Below, in pieces: positions 57,439-64,000 of a stretch of DNA of 64,000 bases. Within the stretch, counting starts at the first letter, position 1. Every line of letters begins with the position of its first letter. The position numbers were made by a program, and so were the translations under genes. The stretch is from the NCBI RefSeq assembly GCF_001040945.1, contig NZ_CP011930.1, forward strand, positions 1,116,001 through 1,180,000, in the 5' to 3' direction. This DNA is from Herbaspirillum seropedicae (GTDB taxonomy: Bacteria; Pseudomonadota; Gammaproteobacteria; Burkholderiales; Burkholderiaceae_D). The notes beneath the pieces were generated by a model that had not been told where the DNA came from, made no database searches, and saw only the letters and a list, made by a program, of their open reading frames with translations.

Positions 57439-57494
57439 CTTGTTGCAATGGGATGGCGCAATGGTGCGCGATGATGCCGCATCAATGCAACAAG
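57439..57494 (-). promoter_or_regulatory. Possible leader hairpin of the MgtC-family gene
   Basis: On the plus strand CTTGTTGCA (57439-57447) and TGCAACAAG (57486-57494) are exact inverted repeats. The transcript could fold just upstream of the start codon. The remainder of 57425-57712 carries the divergent promoters and no gene. Confidence 0.4.
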
Positions 57495-57712
57495 CACATG
57501 ACAAATCCACGGATGCCGGGCAGGGGTGTTGGTGCTGGGCATCATCTGGCGATTCTCATCGCATGATCGCGCAAAAAAGTATCAGCCGGCCTGCATTGGT
57601 GATGTAGAAACCGCCGCCAGAGGCGCACTAAGATGCTGCAAACGGGAGAAACGGCAAAACCTCATTGCGCAGTTTTCCACGACAAAAATGCTCTCGATCG
57701 AGAGGAGACACG

Positions 57713-58597
57713 ATGCAGCCCGACCTGGAACTGGTCCATATCCGCAAGGGCGAATCCTTTGCGGCATGGATGCACGGCTACCCTTTTCGTACCGTGCGCT
57801 GGCATTACCATCCGGAATACGAGATCCACCTGGTGGTGGCGACCTCGGGACGCTTCTATGTGGGCGATCACATCGGCGACTTCGCCCCCGGGCAACTGGT
57901 GATGACCGGCCCCAACCTGCCGCAGAACTGGATTTCCGACATCGCTGCCGATGAGATGGTGCCGGTGCGCTCGCTGGTAATCCAGTTTCCCGAGCAACTG
58001 GTGGACCAGTGCGCGGCCAGCATTGCCGAGATGGAAGCGATCATGCCCTTGCTGGAACGCAGCCATCGCGGCCTGCTCTTCGATGCCGCGACCAGCGAGA
58101 CGGTGCGCCCGCTGATGCAGCGCCTGATCGACCAGCGCGGACTCAAGCGACTGGCGCTGTTCTGGGAACTGCTGGATGTGCTGGCCAACGCCCCCGAGCC
58201 GGAAGTGCTGGCCAGCCTGTCCTACAAGCTCGACCTGTCGGGTGTGAACAGCAGCGGCCTCAATCGCGCCATCGCCTACCTGCGCGAACATCTCACCGAC
58301 GATATCGGCGAACAAGACCTGGCCGATATGGTGGGGCAGAACCTGAGCAGCTTCTCGCGCGCCTTCAAGCGCCATACCGGGACCACGCTGGTGCGCTACA
58401 AGAACCAGCTGCGCGTGGACCTGGCCTGCCTGGCCCTGTTGACGCGGCCGCAGGCGCGTATCACCGATATCTGCTACGAGACGGGGTTTTCCAACCTGTC
58501 CAATTTCAACCGCCATTTCCACAAGATCAAGGGCATGTCGCCCTCGGAGTTCCGCAATACCTTTGCCAGCAATGGCTTGTTTGCCGCTACCGGATAG
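57713..58597 (+). CDS. AraC family transcriptional regulator
   Basis: A 294-residue AraC-type regulator. An N-terminal cupin-like sensor has VRWHYHPEYEIHLVVATSGRFYVGDHIGDFAPGQLVMTGPNLPQNW. A C-terminal double helix-turn-helix has LADMVGQNLSSFSRAFKRHTGTTLVRYKNQLRVDLACLALL, then ITDICYETGFSNLSNFNRHFHKIKGMSPSEFR. The ATG at 57713 follows AGGAGACACG; the upstream frame extension is rejected. It is the first gene of the ribitol region and probably activates the downstream ABC and dehydrogenase genes in response to a polyol or pentulose. Confidence 0.9.
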   Translation: MQPDLELVHIRKGESFAAWMHGYPFRTVRWHYHPEYEIHLVVATSGRFYVGDHIGDFAPGQLVMTGPNLPQNWISDIAADEMVPVRSLVIQFPEQLVDQCAASIAEMEAIMPLLERSHRGLLFDAATSETVRPLMQRLIDQRGLKRLALFWELLDVLANAPEPEVLASLSYKLDLSGVNSSGLNRAIAYLREHLTDDIGEQDLADMVGQNLSSFSRAFKRHTGTTLVRYKNQLRVDLACLALLTRPQARITDICYETGFSNLSNFNRHFHKIKGMSPSEFRNTFASNGLFAATG

Positions 58598-58623
58598 CTG
58601 CAGCCACATCCAGAAATAAATCA

Positions 58624-58671
58624 TTTTCCTTTACGGAAAAACGCATTCAGGAAAGTCCCCGCTTTCCGGAA
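58624..58671 (+). promoter_or_regulatory. TTTCC/GGAAA half-site array before the ribitol transporter genes
   Basis: TTTTCC-TTTAC-GGAAAA (58624-58640) is followed by GGAAAG-TCCCCG-CTTTCC (58650-58667) and another GGAA. The two adjacent inverted repeats share the half-site TTTCC. They lie about 85-130 bp upstream of the binding-protein gene, a plausible AraC-family activator region. Confidence 0.5.
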
Positions 58672-58754
58672 CAGGACAGGTGTTGCCTGTCGCCCCCAAC
58701 GAGCCATTCCGCCATAGCGCGAACGACCCACCACCAACAACAATGGAGACTGCA

Positions 58755-59663
58755 ATGAAGAAAGCACTGATCGCACTGGCCCTCACCACACTGGCTGCCG
58801 CCCCGGCGATGGCGCAGGAGGTGAGCAAGCTCAAGATAGGCATGAGCTTCCAGGAAATGAACAATCCCTATTTCGTCTCGATGAAGAAGGCCCTGGACGA
58901 GGCCGCCAAGTCGCTGGGCGCCAAGGTGATCGCCACCGATGCGGCCCATAACGTGGCCAAGCAGATCGCCGACATCGAAGACATGCTGCAACAGAATATC
59001 GACATCCTGCTGATCAACCCGACCGACTCGGCCGGCGTGGAAGCAGCGGTGAAGGCGGCCAAGGCGCGCAACGTCATCGTGGTGGCGGTCGACGCCAATG
59101 CCTCTGGTCCGGTGGATATGTTCGTCGGTTCCAAGAACAAGGACGCCGGCTACCAGTCCTGCCGTGCGCTGGCCGACGCCATCGGCGGCAAGGGCGAGGT
59201 GGCCATCCTCGACGGCATTCCGGTGGTGCCCATCCTGCAACGCGTGGAAGGCTGCAAGCAAGCCCTGGCCGAGTACAAGGACATCAAGCTGGTCGCCACC
59301 CAGAACGGCCGCCAGGACCGCTCGGTGGCGCTGGGCGTGGTGGAGAACATGATCCAGTCGCGTCCCAATCTGAAGGGCATCTTCTCGGTCAATGACGGTG
59401 GCGCGATGGGCGCCTTGGCGGCCATCCAGGGCAGCGGCAAGGATATCAAGCTGACCTCGGTGGATGGCGCGCCCGAGGCGGTCAAGGCCATCGCCGACGG
59501 CGGCCCCTTCGTCGAGACCACGGCCCAGTTCCCGCGTGACCAGGTGCGCGTGGGCCTGGCCATGGCGCTGGCCAAGAAGTGGGGCGCGCGCGTGGTGCCC
59601 AAGGAAGTGCCCATCGATGTGATGCCGGTGACCAAGAAGAACGCCGCTGGCTTCAGCTGGTAA
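58755..59663 (+). CDS. CUT2 ABC transporter substrate-binding protein (ribitol-type system)
   Basis: A 302-residue periplasmic binding protein. It has a 20-residue signal peptide ending Ala-Met-Ala. The mature start LKIGMSFQEMNNPYFVSMKKALDEAAK and INPTDSAGVEAAVKAAKARNVIVVAVDANA are RbsB-like. It also has a late TSVDGAPEAVKAIADGG. The ATG at 58755 follows GGAGACTGCA. It heads the transporter operon next to ribitol dehydrogenase and a pentulose kinase, so ribitol or a related polyol is the probable ligand. A hairpin (59669-59705) follows. Confidence 0.9.
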   Translation: MKKALIALALTTLAAAPAMAQEVSKLKIGMSFQEMNNPYFVSMKKALDEAAKSLGAKVIATDAAHNVAKQIADIEDMLQQNIDILLINPTDSAGVEAAVKAAKARNVIVVAVDANASGPVDMFVGSKNKDAGYQSCRALADAIGGKGEVAILDGIPVVPILQRVEGCKQALAEYKDIKLVATQNGRQDRSVALGVVENMIQSRPNLKGIFSVNDGGAMGALAAIQGSGKDIKLTSVDGAPEAVKAIADGGPFVETTAQFPRDQVRVGLAMALAKKWGARVVPKEVPIDVMPVTKKNAAGFSW

Positions 59664-59668
59664 GACGC

Positions 59669-59705
59669 AGGCGCGGCGGCTATCCGGCGATGGCGGGCCG
59701 CGCCT
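59669..59705 (+). repeat. Stem-loop between binding-protein and ATPase genes
   Basis: AGGCGCGGC (59669-59677) pairs with GCCGCGCCT (59697-59705) around a 19-nt loop, followed by TTCATTTC. It may stabilise the upstream message or partly terminate. Confidence 0.5.
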
Positions 59706-59729
59706 TTCATTTCCCTGATGGAGGCTGCC

Positions 59730-61238
59730 ATGCTCCAACTGACTGGCATCAAGAAGAACTTCGGCCCGGTGACGGTACTGCGCGGCGTGGACCTCGAGGT
59801 GCGCGCCGGCGAAGTGCATGCCCTGCTGGGCGAGAACGGCGCGGGCAAGTCGACGCTGATGAAGATCCTGTGCGGCATCGTCCGGCCCGACGCCGGTGAG
59901 ATCCGCATCGACGGCCAGCCCTGCCGTTTCGACAGCTACCGCGCCGCCATTGCGGGCGGGGTGGGGGTGGTGTTCCAGGAATTCTCGCTGATCCCCTATC
60001 TGGACGCGGTGGACAACATGTTCCTGGCGCGCGAACTGCGCAGCCGCTGGGGTTGGCTGCAGCGCGCCGCCATGCGGCGGCGGGCGCAGGAGATCATCGG
60101 CCAGCTGGGCGTGGCGATCCCGCTCGATGTGCCCGTGTGCAAGCTCTCGGTGGCGCAGCAGCAGTTCGTGGAGATCGCCAAGGCGCTGGCCCTGGACGCC
60201 CGCATCCTGGTGCTGGACGAACCCACGGCCACGCTGACCCCGGCCGAGGTGGAGCATCTCTTTGCGGTCATGCGCAGCCTGCGCGCGCAGGGGGTGGCGA
60301 TCATTTTCATCTCGCACCACCTGGAAGAAATCTTCGAGATCTGCGACCGCATCACGGTGTTGCGCGATGGCGCCTACGTGGCTACCTGCGCCACCGCTGA
60401 AGTGGACCAGGCGCGGCTGGTGGAGATGATGGTGGGGCGACGCATCGAGAACTGCTTCCCGCCCAAGCCGGCCAAGGGGGGTGAGGGTGAGGGCGAGGTG
60501 GTGCTGGAAGTGCATGCGCTGCAGCTCAGACGCCAGGCGCCGGTGTCGCAATTCCAGTTGCGGCGGGGCGAGATACTCGGCTTTGCCGGACTGGTCGGTT
60601 CGGGCCGCACCGAGACCGTGCTGGCCATGCTGGGCGCGCATGCCGCGCTGAGCTGCAAGCTCTCCATGCATGGCGTGCCGTTGCGCTTTGCCGATCCGGC
60701 CCAGGCGCTGCAAGCGGGCATCGGCTTGTTGCCCGAGAGTCGCAAGGAGCAGGGCCTGATCACCAGCTTTTCCATCCTGCACAACGTCTCGTTGAACAAC
60801 TATGGCAAGTATCGCCTGGGCGGCCTGTTCCTGGACCGGCGGCGCGAGCAGCAGGCCACCGAGGCCGCCATGCAGCGCGTGCGGGTCAAGGCGCCGGGGG
60901 CGCAGGTGCGGGTCGATACGCTCTCCGGCGGCAACCAGCAGAAGGTGGTCATTGCACGCTGGATCAACCACGCCATGAAGGTGCTGATCTTCGACGAGCC
61001 CACCCGCGGCATCGACGTCGGCGCCAAGTCCGAGATCTACCAGCTCATGCGCGAGTTCACCGCGCAGGGCTATTCCATCCTCATGATTTCTTCCGAGTTG
61101 CCGGAGGTGGTCGGCATGGCCGATCGCGTCTGCGTATTCCGGGGCGGCGGCATCGTCGCCACCCTCGAGGGCGAAGCCGTCAACGCCGAAGAGATCATGA
61201 CCCATGCCACCACCGGGAGAATCCGCCATGCCGCATGA
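59730..61238 (+). CDS. CUT2 ABC transporter ATP-binding protein (ribitol-type system)
   Basis: A 502-residue tandem ATPase. It has GENGAGKST and [15 protein letters not shown] in the first half and [30 protein letters not shown] and [15 protein letters not shown] in the second. The ATG at 59730 follows GGAGG and starts the conserved [17 protein letters not shown]; the in-frame ATG at 59718 is part of the ribosome-binding region. The end overlaps the permease start by 11 bases. Confidence 0.92.
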   Translation: MLQLTGIKKNFGPVTVLRGVDLEVRAGEVHALLGENGAGKSTLMKILCGIVRPDAGEIRIDGQPCRFDSYRAAIAGGVGVVFQEFSLIPYLDAVDNMFLARELRSRWGWLQRAAMRRRAQEIIGQLGVAIPLDVPVCKLSVAQQQFVEIAKALALDARILVLDEPTATLTPAEVEHLFAVMRSLRAQGVAIIFISHHLEEIFEICDRITVLRDGAYVATCATAEVDQARLVEMMVGRRIENCFPPKPAKGGEGEGEVVLEVHALQLRRQAPVSQFQLRRGEILGFAGLVGSGRTETVLAMLGAHAALSCKLSMHGVPLRFADPAQALQAGIGLLPESRKEQGLITSFSILHNVSLNNYGKYRLGGLFLDRRREQQATEAAMQRVRVKAPGAQVRVDTLSGGNQQKVVIARWINHAMKVLIFDEPTRGIDVGAKSEIYQLMREFTAQGYSILMISSELPEVVGMADRVCVFRGGGIVATLEGEAVNAEEIMTHATTGRIRHAA

Positions 61239-62214
61239 CGCCAACGCACTGCCCGCAGCCTCGCTGCACACCGCCGCCAGCGCCCGCTGGCGCAGCCTGA
61301 TCCATTCGCCGCTGGCGCTGCCCTTGGCCGGGCTGGTGGTGGTGTCGCTGCTCATGGGGCTGGCCTCGGACAATTTCTTCACCCTCTCCAACTGGTTCAA
61401 TGTGCTGCGCCAGGTGTCCATCGTCGGCATCCTGGCCGTGGGCATGAGCTTTGTCATCCTCACTGGCGGCATCGATCTCTCGGTGGGCGCGGCCATGGCG
61501 CTGGCCGGCACGATCTCGGCCGGACTCATCGTCAACAGCGGCCTGCCCGCGCCGCTGGCGTTGCTGTGCGGTGTCGGACTGGCCACCTGCATCGGCCTGC
61601 TCAATGGCGCACTGGTGGCGTGGGGGCGCATGCCAGCCATCATCGTCACGCTGGCCACCATGGGCGTGGCGCGCGGAGTGGGGCTGATCTATTCGGGCGG
61701 CTATCCGATCTCGGGTCTGCCGGGCTGGATCTCGTGGTTTGGCGTGGGTCGCATCGGCATGGTGCCAGTGCCGGTGATCCTGATGCTGATCGTCTATGCA
61801 CTGGCCTGGCTGTTGCTGCAGCGGACCGCCTTTGGCCGCCATGTCTACGCCATCGGCGGCAATGAGATGGCGGCGCGCCTGTCGGGCGTGAAGACCACGC
61901 GCATCAAGCTGGCGGTGTATGCCATTTCCGGCTTCACCTCGGGCTTGGCCGCGATCATCCTGACGGGCCGGCTCATGTCGGGCCAGCCCAATGCGGGCGT
62001 GGGCTTCGAACTGGATGCGATTGCCGCCGTGGTGCTGGGCGGCACCGCCATCGCCGGAGGGCGCGGGCTGGTGGTGGGCACGCTCATCGGCGCGGTGCTG
62101 CTGGGCATCCTCAACAATGGCCTGAACCTGATGGGCATCAATCCCTACCTGCAAGACATCATTCGCGGCGTGATCATCCTGCTGGCGATCTATATCGCAC
62201 GGGAATGGCGCTGA
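61228..62214 (+). CDS. CUT2 ABC transporter permease (ribitol-type system)
   Basis: A 328-residue permease with the hallmark [22 protein letters not shown] and the late [26 protein letters not shown] segment. The ATG at 61228 follows GGGAGAATCCGCC and overlaps the ATPase stop; an upstream in-frame ATG is less well placed. It is the only permease in the operon. Confidence 0.92.
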   Translation: MPHDANALPAASLHTAASARWRSLIHSPLALPLAGLVVVSLLMGLASDNFFTLSNWFNVLRQVSIVGILAVGMSFVILTGGIDLSVGAAMALAGTISAGLIVNSGLPAPLALLCGVGLATCIGLLNGALVAWGRMPAIIVTLATMGVARGVGLIYSGGYPISGLPGWISWFGVGRIGMVPVPVILMLIVYALAWLLLQRTAFGRHVYAIGGNEMAARLSGVKTTRIKLAVYAISGFTSGLAAIILTGRLMSGQPNAGVGFELDAIAAVVLGGTAIAGGRGLVVGTLIGAVLLGILNNGLNLMGINPYLQDIIRGVIILLAIYIAREWR

Positions 62215-62266
62215 GCACTTCCATTCCTTTTTTTCATACTCAATTTCATTCACAAGGAGACACGAT

Positions 62267-62998
62267 ATGACCCAATCCCTCGCAGGCAAGATCGCCGTCA
62301 TCACCGGCGCGGCGTCCGGCATCGGCCTGGCCACCACCGAGAAACTGCTGGCCAATGGCGTGACCGTGGTCATGGTGGACTGGAACGCCAAGGCCCTCGA
62401 CGAACTGGCAGCGCGCCTGGGGCCGCAGGTCATCCCCCAGGTGACCAATCTGCTGGATGCCGAGAGCTGCGCGGCGATGGCGCCGGAGATCCTGAAGAAG
62501 GTCGATCACATCGACATCCTCTATTGCAATGCCGGCACCTACATCGGCGGCGAGCTGGTCGATACCACGCCCGAGGCCATCGACAAGATGCTCAACCTCA
62601 ACGTCAATGCCGTGATGAAGAACGTCCACGCCGTGGCGCCGCACATGATGGAGCGCAAGAGCGGCGACATCATCGTCACGTGTTCCGTGGCCGGACATTT
62701 CCCGACCTATTGGGAGCCCGTCTATGCCGGTTCCAAATGGGCCATCACCTGCTTCGTGCAGACCATGCGCCGGCAGATGATCCCGCATGGCGTGCGCGTA
62801 GGCCAGGTCTCGCCCGGCCCGGTGATCTCGGCGCTGCTGGCCGACTGGCCCGAAGAGAACCTGCGCAAGGCCAAGGAATCGGGCAGTCTCATCGAACCGT
62901 CGGAAGTGGCCGATGCGGTGGAGTACATGCTGACCCGCAACCGCAATGTGACCATCCGCGATATGCTCGTGCTGCCCACCAATTTCGACCGGGTCTGA
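62267..62998 (+). CDS. rbtD: Ribitol 2-dehydrogenase
   Basis: A 243-residue short-chain dehydrogenase. It closely recalls Klebsiella ribitol dehydrogenase: TGAASGIG (13-20), CNAGTYIGGELVDTTP, WEPVYAGSKWAITCFVQTMRRQ with Tyr153 and Lys157 (Ser140 upstream), SPGPVISALLADWPEE and the C-terminal NVTIRDMLVLPTNFD. The reaction is ribitol plus NAD to D-ribulose. It follows the permease after 52 bp, with AAGGAGACACG before the ATG, and precedes the pentulose kinase, which would phosphorylate its product. Confidence 0.92.
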   Translation: MTQSLAGKIAVITGAASGIGLATTEKLLANGVTVVMVDWNAKALDELAARLGPQVIPQVTNLLDAESCAAMAPEILKKVDHIDILYCNAGTYIGGELVDTTPEAIDKMLNLNVNAVMKNVHAVAPHMMERKSGDIIVTCSVAGHFPTYWEPVYAGSKWAITCFVQTMRRQMIPHGVRVGQVSPGPVISALLADWPEENLRKAKESGSLIEPSEVADAVEYMLTRNRNVTIRDMLVLPTNFDRV

Positions 62999-63039
62999 AC
63001 CGGCAGGGGGGGCTTCATTCAAGCAACCAGCGAGGAAAG

Positions 63040-64000
63040 ATGGAGACTTATCTGATCGGCATCGATGTCGGCACCGGCTCGGCCCGGGCCGGTGTGTTCG
63101 ACCCCCAGGGCCAGTTGCTGGCCAGCGCCCGGCATGACATCGATCTCTTCCGCGACGAGCGCCGCGCGCGCGTCGAACAATCCAGCGCCCAGATCTGGGA
63201 GGCCGTCTGCCAGGCGGTGCGCGCTGCCGTGACCAAGTCCGGCATCGACCCGGCAGCAGTGGCTGGCATCGGCGTCGATGCCACCTGTTCGCTGGTCGTG
63301 CAGGGCGCCAGCGCCGGGGTGGGCGACCCCGGCCATCCCGAGCGCGATGTCATCGTCTGGATGGATCATCGCGCCCTGGAACAGGCCCAGCGCATCAACC
63401 GCATGGGGCATGCGGTGCTGTCCTATGTGGGCGGGGTGATCTCGCCGGAAATGGAAACGCCCAAGCTGCTCTGGCTGAAGGAAAACCTGCCGGAGGTCTA
63501 TGCCAGCGCCGCCCATTTCTTCGACCTGACCGATTTCCTGACCTGGAAGGCCACCGGTTCGCTGCAACGCTCTTCCTGCACCGTGACCTGCAAATGGACC
63601 TACCTGGCCCATGAGGCCGGCTGGGATGCCAGCTATTTCCGGCAGATCGGCCTGGGCGACCTGGCCGAGGCCGGCTTTGCGCGCATCGGCGCAGAGGTGG
63701 TGTGGCCCGGCACGCCGCTGGCGGGCGGCCTGACTCAGACGGCGGCGCAGGCCATGGGCTTGCGGCCCGGTATTGCGGTCGCGGCCGGCCTGATCGACGC
63801 CCATGCCGGTGGCGTGGGCACGGTGGCCGCTCGTGGTGGGCAGGGTGATGCGGCGGCCTGCATGGCCTATGTCTTCGGCACCTCTTCCTGCACCATGACC
63901 AGCCATGCCGATCCGGTGCTGGTGCCGGGCGTCTGGGGGCCGTACTACAAGGCCATGGCGCCGGGCATGTGGTTGAACGAAGGTGGGCAGTCTGCCGCCG
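63040..64000 (+). CDS. FGGY family pentulose kinase (probable D-ribulokinase), truncated by the window end
   Basis: The first 320 residues of an FGGY carbohydrate kinase; the frame is still open at the window edge, where a full protein of about 520-550 residues would continue. The start METYLIGIDVGTGSARAGVFD, the segment GIGVDATCSLVVQG, the WMDHRALEQA motif and FGTSSCTM match the FGGY pentulose-kinase branch. The ATG at 63040 follows GAGGAAAG. Coming directly after ribitol dehydrogenase, it most likely makes D-ribulose 5-phosphate for the pentose phosphate pathway. Confidence 0.9.
   Translation, partial: METYLIGIDVGTGSARAGVFDPQGQLLASARHDIDLFRDERRARVEQSSAQIWEAVCQAVRAAVTKSGIDPAAVAGIGVDATCSLVVQGASAGVGDPGHPERDVIVWMDHRALEQAQRINRMGHAVLSYVGGVISPEMETPKLLWLKENLPEVYASAAHFFDLTDFLTWKATGSLQRSSCTVTCKWTYLAHEAGWDASYFRQIGLGDLAEAGFARIGAEVVWPGTPLAGGLTQTAAQAMGLRPGIAVAAGLIDAHAGGVGTVAARGGQGDAAACMAYVFGTSSCTMTSHADPVLVPGVWGPYYKAMAPGMWLNEGGQSAA

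Noticed and set aside
58647..61661. A 1004-codon open frame on the minus strand
   Set aside because: It lies antisense to the binding-protein, ATPase and permease genes, is rich in His, Arg, Gln and Gly, and has no recognisable family. It is a codon-bias shadow of GC-rich genes.

Overview
The window looks like chromosomal DNA of a GC-rich betaproteobacterium of the order Burkholderiales, most like Herbaspirillum (Oxalobacteraceae). This rests on the OmpC-type betaproteobacterial porin, the ChvE/GguA/GguB sugar system with a GbpR-like LysR regulator, the oxidative L-fucose operon of Burkholderia type, and the general base composition. No rRNA, tRNA, CRISPR array, intact insertion sequence or prophage was seen. 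The genus is inferred from gene content and was not checked by a search.

Most of the window is a pentose, hexose and deoxysugar utilisation region. It holds five CUT2-type (ribose-family) ABC importers, most of them next to matching catabolic genes. From left to right: (a) 1-4268, an MFS permease, a metal-dependent cyclase, a cupin, an FAA-hydrolase-family enzyme and a DenD-like epimerase in one tight operon of unknown substrate. (b) 4269-5421, a lower-GC stretch with no recognisable gene but strong inverted repeats. (c) 5422-7338, a PAS-GGDEF diguanylate cyclase and a PEP-CTERM surface protein. (d) 7498-17347 (minus strand), an ABC importer with ribokinase, FucU-type mutarotase, a two-domain aldehyde dehydrogenase and DeoC, with a divergent DeoR-family regulator to 18425; a deoxyribose or related sugar module is the best guess. 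(e) 18449-22003, methionine aminopeptidase, an EamA exporter with a divergent MarR regulator, and an MFS transporter.

(f) 22295-42198 is a D-galactose/L-arabinose region. The minus-strand dgoD-dgoA-dgoK-mutarotase operon faces away from ytfQ-ytfR-ytfT-yjfF, chvE-gguA-gguB, an L-arabinonate-type dehydratase and a sugar dehydrogenase. These are followed by a GbpR-like LysR regulator, a porin and an SMP-30 lactonase. Together they encode every step of an oxidative (De Ley-Doudoroff) galactose route, and the front end of the arabinose route. Three promoters in this block (ytfQ, chvE, porin) share a 40-bp element of fixed geometry.

(g) 42218-50711 is an L-fucose region: an IclR regulator, L-fuconate dehydratase, L-fucose dehydrogenase, a fucose mutarotase, an ABC importer and L-fuconolactonase. 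(h) 50730-56711 is a TetR regulator and a six-gene membrane-lipid modification operon around a cyclopropane-fatty-acid-synthase-like methyltransferase. (i) 56708-57424 is an MgtC/SapB-family membrane protein. (j) 57713 to the window end is a ribitol region: an AraC regulator, an ABC importer, ribitol 2-dehydrogenase and a pentulose kinase cut by the window edge.

The large open frames antisense to these genes are composition shadows and are not annotated.
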